Below are positions 35,763 to 45,715 of a stretch of DNA of 64,000 nucleotides, one piece after another. Each line of letters begins with the position of its first letter. Position 1 is the stretch's first letter. The notes beneath the pieces were generated by a model. That model had not been told where the DNA came from and did no database searches. It worked only from the letters and a program-made list of their open reading frames with translations. Source of the DNA: Sva-07 sp963710625 (GTDB lineage: Bacteria; Actinomycetota; Acidimicrobiia; Acidimicrobiales; Ilumatobacteraceae); the NCBI GenBank assembly GCA_963710625.1, contig CAVQBG010000001.1:124001-188000 (forward strand), read 5' to 3'. Position numbers and translations under genes: made by a program.

Positions 35763-36018
35763 TTGCCACTCCTCGGCCCTGCTGAAAGGCGAACTCTTCG
35801 TCCCTGCACAGGAACGACTGCCTGGTGTCGAGCGTACTGCATCGCCTCGGACGCGTCCATGTAAAGAGTGACGTTGAGCGGCAAAGTTTGCTCGGAATAC
35901 CACTCACAGTGTCTGCTTGCGCGCTGCCCGCTAGCAGCACCGGGAGCCCCAGAAGCTCAGCTGATGCAGGGAATCACCGCGTCCGGCGTACGACCGCCGG
36001 TCGAGGGTCGGCCGTGTG

Positions 36019-37494
36019 TCACGCCACGAGGAGCCAGTCGTCGTCTCCCGCCTGATTCGACCCCGGATGCTCGTACGATGTGACCCCCTCTCGCACGTTC
36101 CCGACAGCGATCACCGCCGAGCCGTCAGTCGGGTCGAACCACTGCGCGACACGCGTCGGCGTCCAACCCGGTGGCCACTGGACCATCAGGTCGTCGGCGG
36201 CCGGCACGTACGCAACGATGCCTTCGTTGTCCGTTGCCCAGACCACATCGGGTCGCACCTGGATCGCGGCGCCGACGCCCGGGGATCGACCGCTCGGCTC
36301 GTACCGATTCCAGCCGACTCTGTGGAAGAACTTCGCAGCGATCTCCATGTCGCGCGCCCCCGGTGTGTCGAGGGAGTCGGGCCAATTCGGCGCGAACTGC
36401 CAGACCGTGTCGTTCCCGAACACGCTTCCGCTGGCACCCGTCAGCACGGACTCGTACATCTGCGACCGAATTCTCTGTCGGGGAGCGTTCTGGTAGCCGT
36501 TCTCGTAATGGCTCTCGATCAGCAGGTGTGGGAGATCCGTTGCCGACATCACACGCCTGCTCGCATCCGGAATCGAGTCGTACGTGTAGGTGACCGCGAG
36601 GTCGAGCCAGGTCACCGGCAGGTCCGTCGAGTCGGATTCGGGTTGCCACATCGCGCTGTGCGGCTGGTCGGCGCCTCCGTCGACGAGGCCTTGCTGCACT
36701 GCCTCGACCAACTCGAGCTCCGATGGCGATGGCGCATAATCGCAGCCGGACAACCAGACGATGTTCCCGAGGTCTGCGAACCGCTCGCCCACGAAACGTC
36801 CGTACTCTTCGAGGAGCGCGGGGCCGGCAGTGATCATCTCGGTGAGCCAGCCCTCTTCGGTGCCCTCGTAGCCCAGGTAGGCGGGCGCGAGCAGTACGAC
36901 GAAACCCTGTTGCTCCGCCAACGAGAGGAGCCGGTGCGCGTGGTCGAAGTACGCTGGGTTCGGCTGGTCGAATCGGCCCGGCTCCAAGAACGGCTGATCG
37001 CCGTTCACGTTGGAAGGCGGCTCGTCGGAGTACAGGTGCTCGATGAGATTGACCACGAGCAGGTTGAACCCGAGCGCCGCCCGCTGCGCGAGGTAGTCGG
37101 CAGCATCGGCCTCGTCCAGACGGGCAACGTACGACCAAGCGGCGTCACCGACGGCCAGCCAGGGATCACCCAGGGCGTCTCGCAGCAACGGACGGGACAC
37201 GTCGTCGGCGGTCGGGGTCACGAGGTCAGCAGCTCGGATCGGGCCACGCTCTTGCTGGACGTCTCCGGCGTCATCGACGACTCCCACGTCTCGCAGTGGC
37301 ACCGTGGGGTTGAGGCCGACCTCCGGTCCGGGGCGTGGAACGGTACCCTCGTTTGCTTCGTCCGGTCGAGTTGTCGACAGTGGATCACCCGCTCGGAAGT
37401 CGGGTGGGCCGTCCGTGCCGGCCGTCGTGCAGGAAGCCACGGCGAGCGTCAACAACATGCCGATCGAGACCACCGAGCGACGTCGCCAAGCCAT
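36019..37494 (-). CDS. Lipoprotein with DUF4038-like (apiosidase-type) glycoside hydrolase domain
   Basis: 491 residues from ATG 37494. A lipoprotein signal ends LTLAVASCTT (lipobox Cys about 22), followed by a 90-residue disordered linker. The TIM-barrel-like domain contains PWLAVGDAAWSYVARLDEADA, ALGFNLLVVNLIEH, NPAYFDHAHRLL, NIVWLSGCDYAP, HLLIESHYENGY and a C-terminal beta domain ending VTSYEHPG. This pattern is that of DUF4038/DUF4140-type apiosidase-like proteins. A role in trimming surface or environmental polysaccharide is inferred. A longer frame starts at 37557 but the signal peptide favours 37494. Confidence 0.8.
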   Translation of the reverse strand: MAWRRRSVVSIGMLLTLAVASCTTAGTDGPPDFRAGDPLSTTRPDEANEGTVPRPGPEVGLNPTVPLRDVGVVDDAGDVQQERGPIRAADLVTPTADDVSRPLLRDALGDPWLAVGDAAWSYVARLDEADAADYLAQRAALGFNLLVVNLIEHLYSDEPPSNVNGDQPFLEPGRFDQPNPAYFDHAHRLLSLAEQQGFVVLLAPAYLGYEGTEEGWLTEMITAGPALLEEYGRFVGERFADLGNIVWLSGCDYAPSPSELELVEAVQQGLVDGGADQPHSAMWQPESDSTDLPVTWLDLAVTYTYDSIPDASRRVMSATDLPHLLIESHYENGYQNAPRQRIRSQMYESVLTGASGSVFGNDTVWQFAPNWPDSLDTPGARDMEIAAKFFHRVGWNRYEPSGRSPGVGAAIQVRPDVVWATDNEGIVAYVPAADDLMVQWPPGWTPTRVAQWFDPTDGSAVIAVGNVREGVTSYEHPGSNQAGDDDWLLVA

Positions 37495-37566
37495 GGCCTC
37501 AACCCGAGGTCGACGTTGATGGTCTGCTCGACGCACCGGAGCGACCTGCGTCGACATGCGAGGCCC

Positions 37567-38541
37567 CTAGCCGAGTGCCCGTCGGGCCGGCCCGACCAGA
37601 TCGGTCAGCGGTGTGAGCGCGGCCCCCGCGATCGCCCGTGCCAGCGGGCCACGCTCGATTCGCCTGTCGACGAGGCCGAGCACGTCGCCGTTGTACTCCC
37701 AGAACCCGTCGACCTTGCGACCCAGGCGATCGCGGATCCACTGCCGGCCGAGCGCCTTGTACAGCTCACGGTCGGCGTCGCCCCGCACCGTGGCCAACTC
37801 CTGCGGGCTGAACGCCCACTCGCCGTACTTCTCGGTCATGAACACCTGCAGGACGTACCAGAACTTGTACAGCGACATCTGATCGGTCAGTGCGCCATCC
37901 CATTCGCGGCTGAACGTCAGCAATTGGTGGACGAACCCGAAGTCGGCGACCTTCAGCAACTCGAGCGCCACGTCGTTGTCGAAGAACGGGCCCCGTTCCG
38001 GGAAGAAGCGTTCGCCTCGAGCGCGGACCAGGTCGGACCGGTACATCACGGTGTTGGACGTGCCGATCATGAAGATGCTGTCGCGGATCAGCTTGCGGGC
38101 TGCCTCGCGCCCCTCGTAGAACCGTGTCGACAGCGGGATGCCGTGCGCGATTCCCCTTTCGCCGAGAAATCGGTAGGCACTGATCAGGCCGATCGATGGA
38201 TACTCGGCGCCGAGGGCTGTCATCTCCTGGAGGCACCTCGGGAACAGCCAGTCGTCGGCGAGCACGACCTTGGTGAACCGGCTGTGCTGCGAGAGCTGTG
38301 CCATGCCGAAGTTGAAATTGAGCGCCTGCGGCAACAGGGCCTCGGGCGTGACGACGCGGATCCGCTCGTCCTCGGCGACGTGGGTGTCAATGATCTCCCG
38401 GGAGTCGTCGGCGCTGTGGTTCTCGACGACGACGACCTCGAAGTCGGTGTACGTCTGCCGGCGAATGCTCCACAGGCACTCGTCGATGTAGTCCGCCATG
38501 TTGTGCACCGGCACCATGATGCTGACGAGGTCCGACGTCAT
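37567..38541 (-). CDS. Glycosyltransferase family 2
   Basis: 324 residues. GT-A motifs are VSIMVPVHNMADYIDECLWSI, VVVVENHSADDS, VVLADDWLFP in the DXD position and FFDNDVALELLKVADFGF. The ATG overlaps the stop of the next upstream GT2 (ATGA), so translation is coupled. Similar proteins act in exopolysaccharide loci. Confidence 0.88.
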   Translation of the reverse strand: MTSDLVSIMVPVHNMADYIDECLWSIRRQTYTDFEVVVVENHSADDSREIIDTHVAEDERIRVVTPEALLPQALNFNFGMAQLSQHSRFTKVVLADDWLFPRCLQEMTALGAEYPSIGLISAYRFLGERGIAHGIPLSTRFYEGREAARKLIRDSIFMIGTSNTVMYRSDLVRARGERFFPERGPFFDNDVALELLKVADFGFVHQLLTFSREWDGALTDQMSLYKFWYVLQVFMTEKYGEWAFSPQELATVRGDADRELYKALGRQWIRDRLGRKVDGFWEYNGDVLGLVDRRIERGPLARAIAGAALTPLTDLVGPARRALG

Positions 38542-39530
38542 GGCCGAGCGCCTCCGACGTCGTAGCGTCCGACGGCACGAGGGAGAAACGACGCGGCGTA
38601 GACCGCAACCGACCGCGTCCACCAGCGCAGCAGCCGAGCGAACGTCTGGTTGTCGCGTTGACGCAGGGCCTCGCGGAGTTCGCCGAAGAGCCGACCGATC
38701 CGTTCAGCGGCGAGCGCTCGGACACTTCTCCGCATAGCGGCCTCGGCGGCGGCGGTACGTGCCATGTGGGCGCGGACGCGGCGGATGGCATCGCTCATCC
38801 GGCTCCAATCCGCCGTTTGGTTCGTCGCGTGCAGCCGATAGTCGATCACCACCATGTGGTGGGTTCGCAGCGGCCGCCGTCGGGCAAGCTCCAGCCACAG
38901 GGCCCAATCCTCGGCAGGTACGAACCGAGGGTCGAACGGCAACTCGGGCAGCGACGAACGCCGGATCAGCACCTGGCCCGGAGTGGTGATGGTGTTGGCA
39001 ACGCACAACTCGTCCCAGGAGGTGTCGTCATCGTCGGCGACCGGGTCGAACCGCGCGCCGGCCCGCAGGCCCGTCCGGGATCGGCCGATCCGGCGGCGTG
39101 GGGCGCGCCGGTCACGCTCGGCAGTCTGATTGCCATCGGCGTCGATGAGTGCGGCGGCGCCGTGAACGGCGTCGAGGTCCGATTGTCTCTGGAGCACGTC
39201 GACCAGGTTGCTCAACGCCTCGGGGCGAAGCAGGTCGTCGGCATCGAGGAACATCACGTACTGCGTGTCGTGCGGAGCGGCCGCCAGCCCTGCGTTGCGC
39301 GCCGCAGCTTGTCCACTGTTCGTCTGCGACAGCAATCGCAGACGCGGTTCGGCATCCATCCGCCGGGCAACGATGGCCGCCGTGTCGTCCGTCGATCCGT
39401 CATCGACCACGACGTGGGTCCAGTCAGGGTGTGTCTGGGCGGCGACCGAATCGAGCGTGTCACCGATGTATCGCTCCGCGTTGTAGGCGGCGGTGATGAT
39501 CGCCACTGCACTGTCCGCTCCGCTGGGCAC
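38538..39530 (-). CDS. Glycosyltransferase family 2
   Basis: 330 residues from a GTG with TAGAGT 7 bases upstream. Clear GT2 motifs: AIITAAYNAERYIGDTLDSV, VVVDDGSTDDT, AARNAGLAAA and MFLDADDLL (DXD). The second half contains EDWALWLELARR. First gene of a two-gene coupled unit on the minus strand. Confidence 0.9.
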   Translation of the reverse strand: MPSGADSAVAIITAAYNAERYIGDTLDSVAAQTHPDWTHVVVDDGSTDDTAAIVARRMDAEPRLRLLSQTNSGQAAARNAGLAAAPHDTQYVMFLDADDLLRPEALSNLVDVLQRQSDLDAVHGAAALIDADGNQTAERDRRAPRRRIGRSRTGLRAGARFDPVADDDDTSWDELCVANTITTPGQVLIRRSSLPELPFDPRFVPAEDWALWLELARRRPLRTHHMVVIDYRLHATNQTADWSRMSDAIRRVRAHMARTAAAEAAMRRSVRALAAERIGRLFGELREALRQRDNQTFARLLRWWTRSVAVYAASFLPRAVGRYDVGGARP

Positions 39531-39537
39531 GCCCGGA

Positions 39538-39543
39538 ACTCTA
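39538..39543 (-). promoter_or_regulatory. -10 element of leaderless GT2 transcript
   Basis: On the minus strand TAGAGT is 7 bases from the GTG at 39530. Confidence 0.5.
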
Positions 39544-39565
39544 ACCGGGACGGCCGGAAGCAGTG

Positions 39566-40723
39566 TCAGGGCGTCGGGTTGCCGCCGCCGTACACGCGCC
39601 GGTACTGCAGCACCATCTGTTCCACCGAACTCGCCCTCGCCGTGGTCTGCGCGCCGTCACCGAGATGTTCACGGAGTTCAGGATCCTGCAACAGGCGGCC
39701 GAGTGCCTGCCCGGCCTCCTCCACGTCACCCACGGCGAATGTCAACGCATTCGAGCCGTCTTCGAGGACCTCGTCGTTCCCGGGGCAGACCGTCGCAAGA
39801 ATGGGGCAACCTGCCGCCATGGCTTCGAGAAGCGCCACACTGAAGTTCTCTCGCTCGGTCGGGAAGATCCAGACCGTCGCCAGTGCGAGCCAGTCTGCGA
39901 CGTTCGTCTGGTAGCCGACCATCCTGACTCGGTCGTCGACACCGAGCGCACGTGCTTCATCGACGATCGCGTCCTCCAATTCCCCAGCTCCGACGAAGAC
40001 GAGCACGGCCGAGGAGGCCTCGGCACCTGCACGAGCGAACGCACGGACTGCGTCGAGCGGCAGCTTCTGCGGATCGAGACGGGAGCTGAACAAGACGATG
40101 GGCGTCTCGTCGTCGAGTCCGAGGAGTTGTTTCGGCACGGTGGGATCGCCCGAAGAGAACTCGTCGAAGTCGATCGAGTTCCGGATCGTGGTGGTGAGCT
40201 CGTCGGGAATCCCGCACTCACGCTGGAAGCGGGTTCCGTGGTCGCTCGGGGACACGACCGCGCGGAGTGTGCGCCGTGCGGTCGTTGCCCAGAATCGGGC
40301 GCGGGCACTCCGGGGGGCGAAGAACGGGTACGGGCTCTGCAGAGTGGCAACAGCGTGGCGTGGCCGGGTGACCAAAAGGGCCAACATCATGGTGCGGGGA
40401 AGGCAGGAATCGCCCGAGTGGATGTGGAGTACGTCGGCGTCACACGAACGGAGCAGGCTGATCAGCGAGCGAAATCGCTGGCGCGTACCGGTTCCGGTGA
40501 CGCTGATCTGCTCGGTCTGCCTGGCAGGCACACCGATGGCTCGACAGCGCTCTACGAACACCGTGTTCTCATCGTTGGTCGGCACGAGGATCTCGACGGT
40601 GGAGCCGGCTTGCTGCGTGCCATGAGCGAGCGTCAGCAACTGCAGCGCATCGCCGCCGTCTCCGCGGACGAATCCGAGGTACGTGATCTTGAGGTCGGGT
40701 CTCGCCGCGTTCAAGCCCGACAC
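39566..40723 (-). CDS. Glycosyltransferase family 4
   Basis: Up to 385 residues. GT-B motifs are DVLHIHSGDSCLP, VLFSSRLDPQKLPLDAVRAF, LVFVGAGELED and FPTERENFSVALLEAMAAGCPIL. The frame begins with a GTG at 40723, but TAGCGT at 40727-40722 overlaps it and stands 7 bases before an in-frame TTG at 40714. If the leaderless rule seen elsewhere applies, translation begins at 40714. Confidence 0.88.
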   Translation of the reverse strand: MSGLNAARPDLKITYLGFVRGDGGDALQLLTLAHGTQQAGSTVEILVPTNDENTVFVERCRAIGVPARQTEQISVTGTGTRQRFRSLISLLRSCDADVLHIHSGDSCLPRTMMLALLVTRPRHAVATLQSPYPFFAPRSARARFWATTARRTLRAVVSPSDHGTRFQRECGIPDELTTTIRNSIDFDEFSSGDPTVPKQLLGLDDETPIVLFSSRLDPQKLPLDAVRAFARAGAEASSAVLVFVGAGELEDAIVDEARALGVDDRVRMVGYQTNVADWLALATVWIFPTERENFSVALLEAMAAGCPILATVCPGNDEVLEDGSNALTFAVGDVEEAGQALGRLLQDPELREHLGDGAQTTARASSVEQMVLQYRRVYGGGNPTP

Positions 40724-40762
40724 GCTAGCAAGAACCGACTTGCGTGCAGCGAGGACGCAAGC

Positions 40763-41848
40763 TCACCCGCGCTGGAGGATGTCGAGATATCGAGGGATGT
40801 TGCTGTGGAGACTGTGATCGCTCTCGACCTTCGCGCGCCCTGCCAGTCCCATCCGCAAACGGAGTTCCTGGGATGTGGTCAGCGCACGGAGGCGGTCGAC
40901 GAACGCTTCGAGATCGCCAGGGGGCACGATGTAGCCGTCCTGGCCGTCTCGAACGATTTCCGGGATCCCGCCCATGTCGGTGGTCAACACGGGAAGCTCC
41001 ATGGCCATCGCCTCGATCGACGCGATCGATGACAGGTCGGCCAGCGTGGGGAGCGCGAAGATCGATGCCGACGCGAGCAGGTCCCGCAATCGTTCGGAGT
41101 TCGGAGGAACATCGCGATGCACGAACACATTGACCGGGGGGTCGGGGATCTCGCTCTTGGTGACGATGTGGAACTCACAGTCGGCGAACTCGGGGAGCCG
41201 TGCCGCTTCGAGAAGGAGTTCCCCACCCTTTCGCTGGAACTCCCCTCCGACGAAGAGAACGCGAAGGGAGTCGGAGCGGCTCGGTGAATCCGTTCCACGA
41301 GAGAAGAAGTCCGTGTCGATCGTCAGCGGAATGACGGAAATCGAAGCGCTCTCGACCCCGTAGTCCTCGACGAGTGATCGTCTCACCATCTCTGACACGG
41401 CAATGAGATGTCGCGGCATGTCGAACGTCCGGCGGTAGATGCTGAGTTTGATCCGCTCGATCGACGGGGGTCGAGCCGAACGGCCGAGGTAGTGCTGTCC
41501 CATCGACGTCGTGATCAACGGTGTCGTGTCGAGTTGCAGCACGACAGGTGGGAGACGTACGAGGGGATTGAGGAACAACGCGGGGTTCACCTGGTTGAAG
41601 AGCGCCACCTCCGGTTCGACTCCCGACCGTCGGAGGTCGCCGAACTGCTTCGTCGTCGACCATGCGGCTGCCGCGTACCAGTTCCATCGGAGCGGAGGGA
41701 GTCGGCTCAGGGCCTCCCGTGGTCGATGCTCGAGCCAGATCGCGTCCAGCCGATCGATGCGACCGGATTTCTCGAGTTCACGAGCGAGAAGCCTGAAGTG
41801 GACCTCGGTGCCGCTGAACGGCGCACTCACCAGAAGGCACGTTGTCAT
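40763..41848 (-). CDS. Glycosyltransferase family 4
   Basis: 361 residues. Starts CLLVSAPFSGTEVHFRLLA. Donor-domain motifs are LRVLFVGGEFQRKGGELLLE, FALPTLADLSSIASIEAMA and LPVLTTDMGGIPEIVRDG. A TAGACT element at 41908-41903 on the minus strand may be its -10, giving a leader near 48 bases. It lies 39 bases upstream of the next GT4 gene and is probably co-transcribed with it. Confidence 0.89.
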   Translation of the reverse strand: MTTCLLVSAPFSGTEVHFRLLARELEKSGRIDRLDAIWLEHRPREALSRLPPLRWNWYAAAAWSTTKQFGDLRRSGVEPEVALFNQVNPALFLNPLVRLPPVVLQLDTTPLITTSMGQHYLGRSARPPSIERIKLSIYRRTFDMPRHLIAVSEMVRRSLVEDYGVESASISVIPLTIDTDFFSRGTDSPSRSDSLRVLFVGGEFQRKGGELLLEAARLPEFADCEFHIVTKSEIPDPPVNVFVHRDVPPNSERLRDLLASASIFALPTLADLSSIASIEAMAMELPVLTTDMGGIPEIVRDGQDGYIVPPGDLEAFVDRLRALTTSQELRLRMGLAGRAKVESDHSLHSNIPRYLDILQRG

Positions 41849-42080
41849 CCCATTCGGTGTCGACCACTCACTGCTGACGACACGGGCTCCTCATGCGCCT
41901 GAAGTCTAGGACATCCGTTGCCGGGAGAGGGGAGAGGTGCACCGTCTTCATGTTCCTGGCTCGGTCAGACGTTCTCGTGTGCGGTCTGCACGCTGGTGGC
42001 GCTGAAGTCGGCACGATCTGCAGCGCACCAGTGCGAGCAGCTATGGTTTTGGGCCAGATGACAGTCGGTGGGCACCGCAG

Positions 42081-43397
42081 ATGGCGATGAACTTCTCCAA
42101 GTCGCAGGCCGCTGCACGACGACTGGCGCAGCTCGTGCCTGGTGGATCGCACACGTACGCGAAGGGCCAGGACCAGTACCCGTCCGAGTCGCCCGGGGTT
42201 CTGTCCCGTGGGCGCGGGTCGCACGTCTGGGACCTCGATGGCAACGAGTTCATCGAGTACGGCATGGGCCTGCGGAGTGTCGGTCTCGGGCATGCGTATC
42301 CCGATGTGGTCGACGCCGTGCGGGCGTCACTGGAATTGGGAACCAACTTCACTCGCCCGGGGCACGTGGAACTCGAGCTCTCCGAGCTGCTCGTCGATCT
42401 CTTCGACGCCGCCGACATGGTCAAGTTCACCAAGGACGGATCGACCGCAACCACCGCCGCCCTCAAGTTGGCTCGCAAAGCCACCGGTCGCGACATGGTC
42501 GCGATCTGTGCCGACCATGCCTTCTTCTCCTACGACGACTGGTTCATGTCGACCACCACGATGGATGGAGGTATCCCTGATGCGGAAGCCGACAACGTCG
42601 CCAGCTTCCGCTACAACGACCTCGACAGCGTCCACGAGATGTTCGCGCGTCGGCCCGACGCCATCTCGGCGGTGTTCCTCGAACCTGCCCGGACCGAGCA
42701 ACCCGCTGCTGGCTTCCTCGAGGGGTTGCGGCGCTCGTGTGACGAACACGGCACCGTGTTGGTCTTCGACGAGATGATCACCGGATTTCGCTACGACCTG
42801 AAGGGCGCGCAGCATCTGTACGGAGTGAAGCCCGACCTGTCGACGTGGGGCAAAGCGCTCGCCAACGGCTTCTCGGTGTCGGCGCTCGCCGGATCCCGCG
42901 ACCTGATGCTGCTGGGGAGCCGCGAACGCCCGGGCGACGACGTCTTCCTGCTGTCGACCACTCACGGTGCGGAGGTCTGCTCGCTTGCTGCTGCGATCGC
43001 CACCATCGGCGTGTATCAGCGAGAGCCGGTGATCGAGCACTTCTACCGGCAGGGCGAACGGCTACGCGATGGTCTCGTCGGGTTGTCTGCCGCCCACGGC
43101 TTGTCGGACCTCGTCAAGCCGGTGGGTTTCGCGTGCAACCTCATGTTCTCGACGCTCGATGTCGATCGGCGGCCGTCGCAGCGGCTCCGCACGCTGTTCC
43201 TGCAGGAAACGGCCAAGCGGGGCATCTTGGCGCCATCCCTCGTGGTGAGCTATTCGCACAGCGACGACGACGTCGATCGGACGCTCGAAGCGTTCGACGG
43301 CGCACTCGCCGTGTACGCCCTCGCCCTCGATGACGGCGCTGACCAGTACCTCGAAGGACCGCCGTCACGAACGGTGTTCGATCGTCGGTGGCGCTGA
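42081..43397 (+). CDS. Class III PLP aminotransferase, glutamate-1-semialdehyde-aminomutase-like
   Basis: 438 residues. Motifs include LVPGGSHTYAKG, HVWDLDGNEFIEYGMGL, KFTKDGSTATTAALKLAR, VFDEMITGFRYDLKGAQ (Asp binding the PLP pyridine) and STWGKALANGFSVSAL with the Schiff-base Lys. Although similar to HemL, the lack of tetrapyrrole neighbours and the polysaccharide context suggest a sugar- or amino-sugar-modifying aminotransferase, as found in many O-antigen loci. TATGGT at 42042-42047 may be its -10. Confidence 0.87.
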   Translation: MAMNFSKSQAAARRLAQLVPGGSHTYAKGQDQYPSESPGVLSRGRGSHVWDLDGNEFIEYGMGLRSVGLGHAYPDVVDAVRASLELGTNFTRPGHVELELSELLVDLFDAADMVKFTKDGSTATTAALKLARKATGRDMVAICADHAFFSYDDWFMSTTTMDGGIPDAEADNVASFRYNDLDSVHEMFARRPDAISAVFLEPARTEQPAAGFLEGLRRSCDEHGTVLVFDEMITGFRYDLKGAQHLYGVKPDLSTWGKALANGFSVSALAGSRDLMLLGSRERPGDDVFLLSTTHGAEVCSLAAAIATIGVYQREPVIEHFYRQGERLRDGLVGLSAAHGLSDLVKPVGFACNLMFSTLDVDRRPSQRLRTLFLQETAKRGILAPSLVVSYSHSDDDVDRTLEAFDGALAVYALALDDGADQYLEGPPSRTVFDRRWR

Positions 43398-43412
43398 GTC
43401 CTCAATGCCGGG

Positions 43413-44435
43413 TCATCGCCAGCGGAGGGCCTCGTCGAGACGCCCCTCGTCCTGGAGACGCTGGATCGTCTTCAACCGGTAGAAGCGGTCCCCGGTCCAG
43501 TCCTGCGCCGTGAGACCCGCCGCCCGGTAGGCCTCGTACAGTTCGACGACGCCGTCACGGAGGGTCCACGTCGGTTCGAACCCGTCGAGGCGAGTGGCGG
43601 CTTTGGTGAAGTCGACCCGGTAATCACGCTGGTCGCTCGAGGCGCCTGCCGCGAATTCGACGCTGCAGTCGGGGACCACCTCGGCGACGAGCTCTGCAAC
43701 GTCGCGAATCTGGTAGTTCTCCCCAGGCCGTCCGATGTTGAAGGCCTGGTCGTGGATCTGTTCGCGCGGCGCGGTCAAGCAGGCGGCGAACGCAGCGATG
43801 ATGTCCCGGATGTGAACGAGCGGGCGCCATGGCGTCCCGTCGCTCTGCAGGAGCACCTTGCCGGTCGTGACGGCATGCCCGACGAGGTTGTTCACGACGA
43901 TGTCGGCGCGGAGTCGGCGGGACACGCCGTAGGCGGTCGCATTGCGGAGATAGACCGGCGAAAACGCCGAGTCCGCCAGTTCCGACACCTTCTGCTCGAC
44001 CTGCACTTTGGATTCGCCGTACGCGGTCACCGGGTGGAAAGGTGCGGTTTCGCTGACCAGGTCGTCACCACCGGCGCCGTAGAGGCTGCACGACGACGCA
44101 AAGATGAAGCGCTCGACGCCGGCAGACTTGGCGGCCGCAGCGAGGCGGACCGAGGCGTGCAGGTTGATGTCGTACGTCAGCTCGGGGTCGACGTCGCCGA
44201 GCGGGTCGTTCGACAGGGCAGCGAGGTGGAGCACCGCGTCGAATCCTTCGAGATGGGCGGGTGTGACATCGCGTAGATCCATCGACAGCGATGCCACATC
44301 GTCGGGAGCCGAGGCGAAATCACACCCGTCGTAGAAGCCCGAGTCGAGCCCGACGAGTTCGTGACCCAGTTCGGCCAGGACCGACACCATCTCCACACCG
44401 ATGTAACCGAGGTGCCCGGTGACGAGGAGTTTCAT
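43413..44435 (-). CDS. NAD-dependent sugar epimerase/dehydratase (extended SDR)
   Basis: 340 residues. The NAD site TGHLGYIGVEMVSVL is at the N-terminus, the catalytic pair is in VTAYGESKVQVEQ and the substrate segment is RPLVHIRDIIAAFAACL. It resembles UDP-glucose 4-epimerase-like and CDP-paratose-epimerase-like proteins of the extended SDR group. The ATG overlaps the stop of the pyruvyl transferase gene. Exact NDP-sugar substrate is not determinable. Confidence 0.9.
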   Translation of the reverse strand: MKLLVTGHLGYIGVEMVSVLAELGHELVGLDSGFYDGCDFASAPDDVASLSMDLRDVTPAHLEGFDAVLHLAALSNDPLGDVDPELTYDINLHASVRLAAAAKSAGVERFIFASSCSLYGAGGDDLVSETAPFHPVTAYGESKVQVEQKVSELADSAFSPVYLRNATAYGVSRRLRADIVVNNLVGHAVTTGKVLLQSDGTPWRPLVHIRDIIAAFAACLTAPREQIHDQAFNIGRPGENYQIRDVAELVAEVVPDCSVEFAAGASSDQRDYRVDFTKAATRLDGFEPTWTLRDGVVELYEAYRAAGLTAQDWTGDRFYRLKTIQRLQDEGRLDEALRWR

Positions 44436-45712
44436 TGTGTGCCTTTCGTCGGTCGGTGCCGAGAGAATCGGCGCCGTCGTCGTTCAAGTGACAGGGCGAT
44501 CGAGAACTGGTCCGCGATCACCTGCCTGTTCTCGGCGACTTGGTGGCGGATCTTGAGCGCGAGTTCGGGCCGCAGAGCCATCACCTCGCGTAGGTGATCG
44601 AGGGTGCGCTCGACATCGAAGGTGTCGACGTGCTGGCAGAACGCCTCGAGCCCCACCGTGCGCATGAGGTCTTCGTTCTTCTTCGCGTATCCGACGGAAA
44701 CGGTTGGGCGCTCCATGAGAAGGGCCGCAACGACGTTGTGGTACCGGGTTGCGATGACAGCGTCGGTGCTCTGGATCTGGGCGAGGAGATCCGCGATCGA
44801 GTGGATCCGCTCGGCGATGACCGGACTCGAGTCCTCCGCCGAACCCGCCGTCGCGAATGCTGCGGTCAGGAGGTCCACCACGACCTGATCGCCGTCTTCG
44901 CCGATCAGCAGTCTGACCGTGTGGCCGTCGGCGATGAGGCGGCGCGTGAGTTCCATCAACCGATTCACGTACGCCTCGAACGTGTTGGTTCCGGTCGTGG
45001 GGTCGTTCGACCAGCCGTGATACGCCATCACGCCGAGGCCGATCCTGAGCCCCGAGTCCGGGATCTCCGTGGTCGGGTCCGGTCGGTCGAGAGCGAAGAC
45101 CACGTCCGTGACGACGGGGTCGTTGCTCACGTCGCTTCCGATGCTCGACATGAACGAACGGGACACCGGGTCGCGATACGAGCGGTAGCTGGCCATGCCC
45201 GCGGCTCGCGACATCAACCATCGACTGACTCGGTGCTCGATCGGGCCTGCACCGACCGCGACGAACGCGAACGGGGTGCCTGCAATTCTCGCCGCGGTCG
45301 TCCAGCGGACCATGTCGCGAGGCATCTGGAACGGACCCACACCGAAATCGTCGAGAATTCCGGTTCCGGGGACGATGATCCGGTCACATCGGCGAGCGAA
45401 TCGCACCGCGGCGATCCAGCGCGCCGCCTCGGTGATCGGCAGGGTGACGAGTCGAGCGAACCGTGAGCGGGTGAACGCGGCCGGCAGGTTCGAGCCGGCC
45501 GACCAGATCGAGAACGTCGGGACGGCATGGTCCTCTGAGACGAGATCGGGGTTGGCGCAGATGCACCACACGTCGGCATCGGGATCCTGCTCGCGAACTG
45601 CAGCGATGCCCGCAGAGAGCGATGCCTCGTTGCCGTAGTTGCCGACTCCGAAGAGTCCGAAGAAGGCGATCCGTGGTCGATCGGATCGGGACATCGGGTC
45701 CGATGGATCCAT
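44432..45712 (-). CDS. Polysaccharide pyruvyl transferase family protein
   Basis: 426 residues. The N-terminal FFGLFGVGNYGNEASL and the C-terminal RYHNVVAALLMERPTVSVGYAKKNEDL match the CsaB/WcaK polysaccharide pyruvyl transferase fold. Between them lie IIVPGTGILDDFGVG and VAVGAGPI. Such enzymes attach pyruvate ketals to surface glycans. It is coupled to the epimerase by an ATGA overlap and lies three bases after the PIG-L gene. Confidence 0.88.
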   Translation of the reverse strand: MDPSDPMSRSDRPRIAFFGLFGVGNYGNEASLSAGIAAVREQDPDADVWCICANPDLVSEDHAVPTFSIWSAGSNLPAAFTRSRFARLVTLPITEAARWIAAVRFARRCDRIIVPGTGILDDFGVGPFQMPRDMVRWTTAARIAGTPFAFVAVGAGPIEHRVSRWLMSRAAGMASYRSYRDPVSRSFMSSIGSDVSNDPVVTDVVFALDRPDPTTEIPDSGLRIGLGVMAYHGWSNDPTTGTNTFEAYVNRLMELTRRLIADGHTVRLLIGEDGDQVVVDLLTAAFATAGSAEDSSPVIAERIHSIADLLAQIQSTDAVIATRYHNVVAALLMERPTVSVGYAKKNEDLMRTVGLEAFCQHVDTFDVERTLDHLREVMALRPELALKIRHQVAENRQVIADQFSIALSLERRRRRFSRHRPTKGTQ

Positions 45713-45715
45713 GCC

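Noticed and set aside
42081..43397. Naming the class III aminotransferase hemL
   Set aside because: No tetrapyrrole gene is near and the setting is a glycan locus; HemL-like aminotransferases also act on sugars and side chains.
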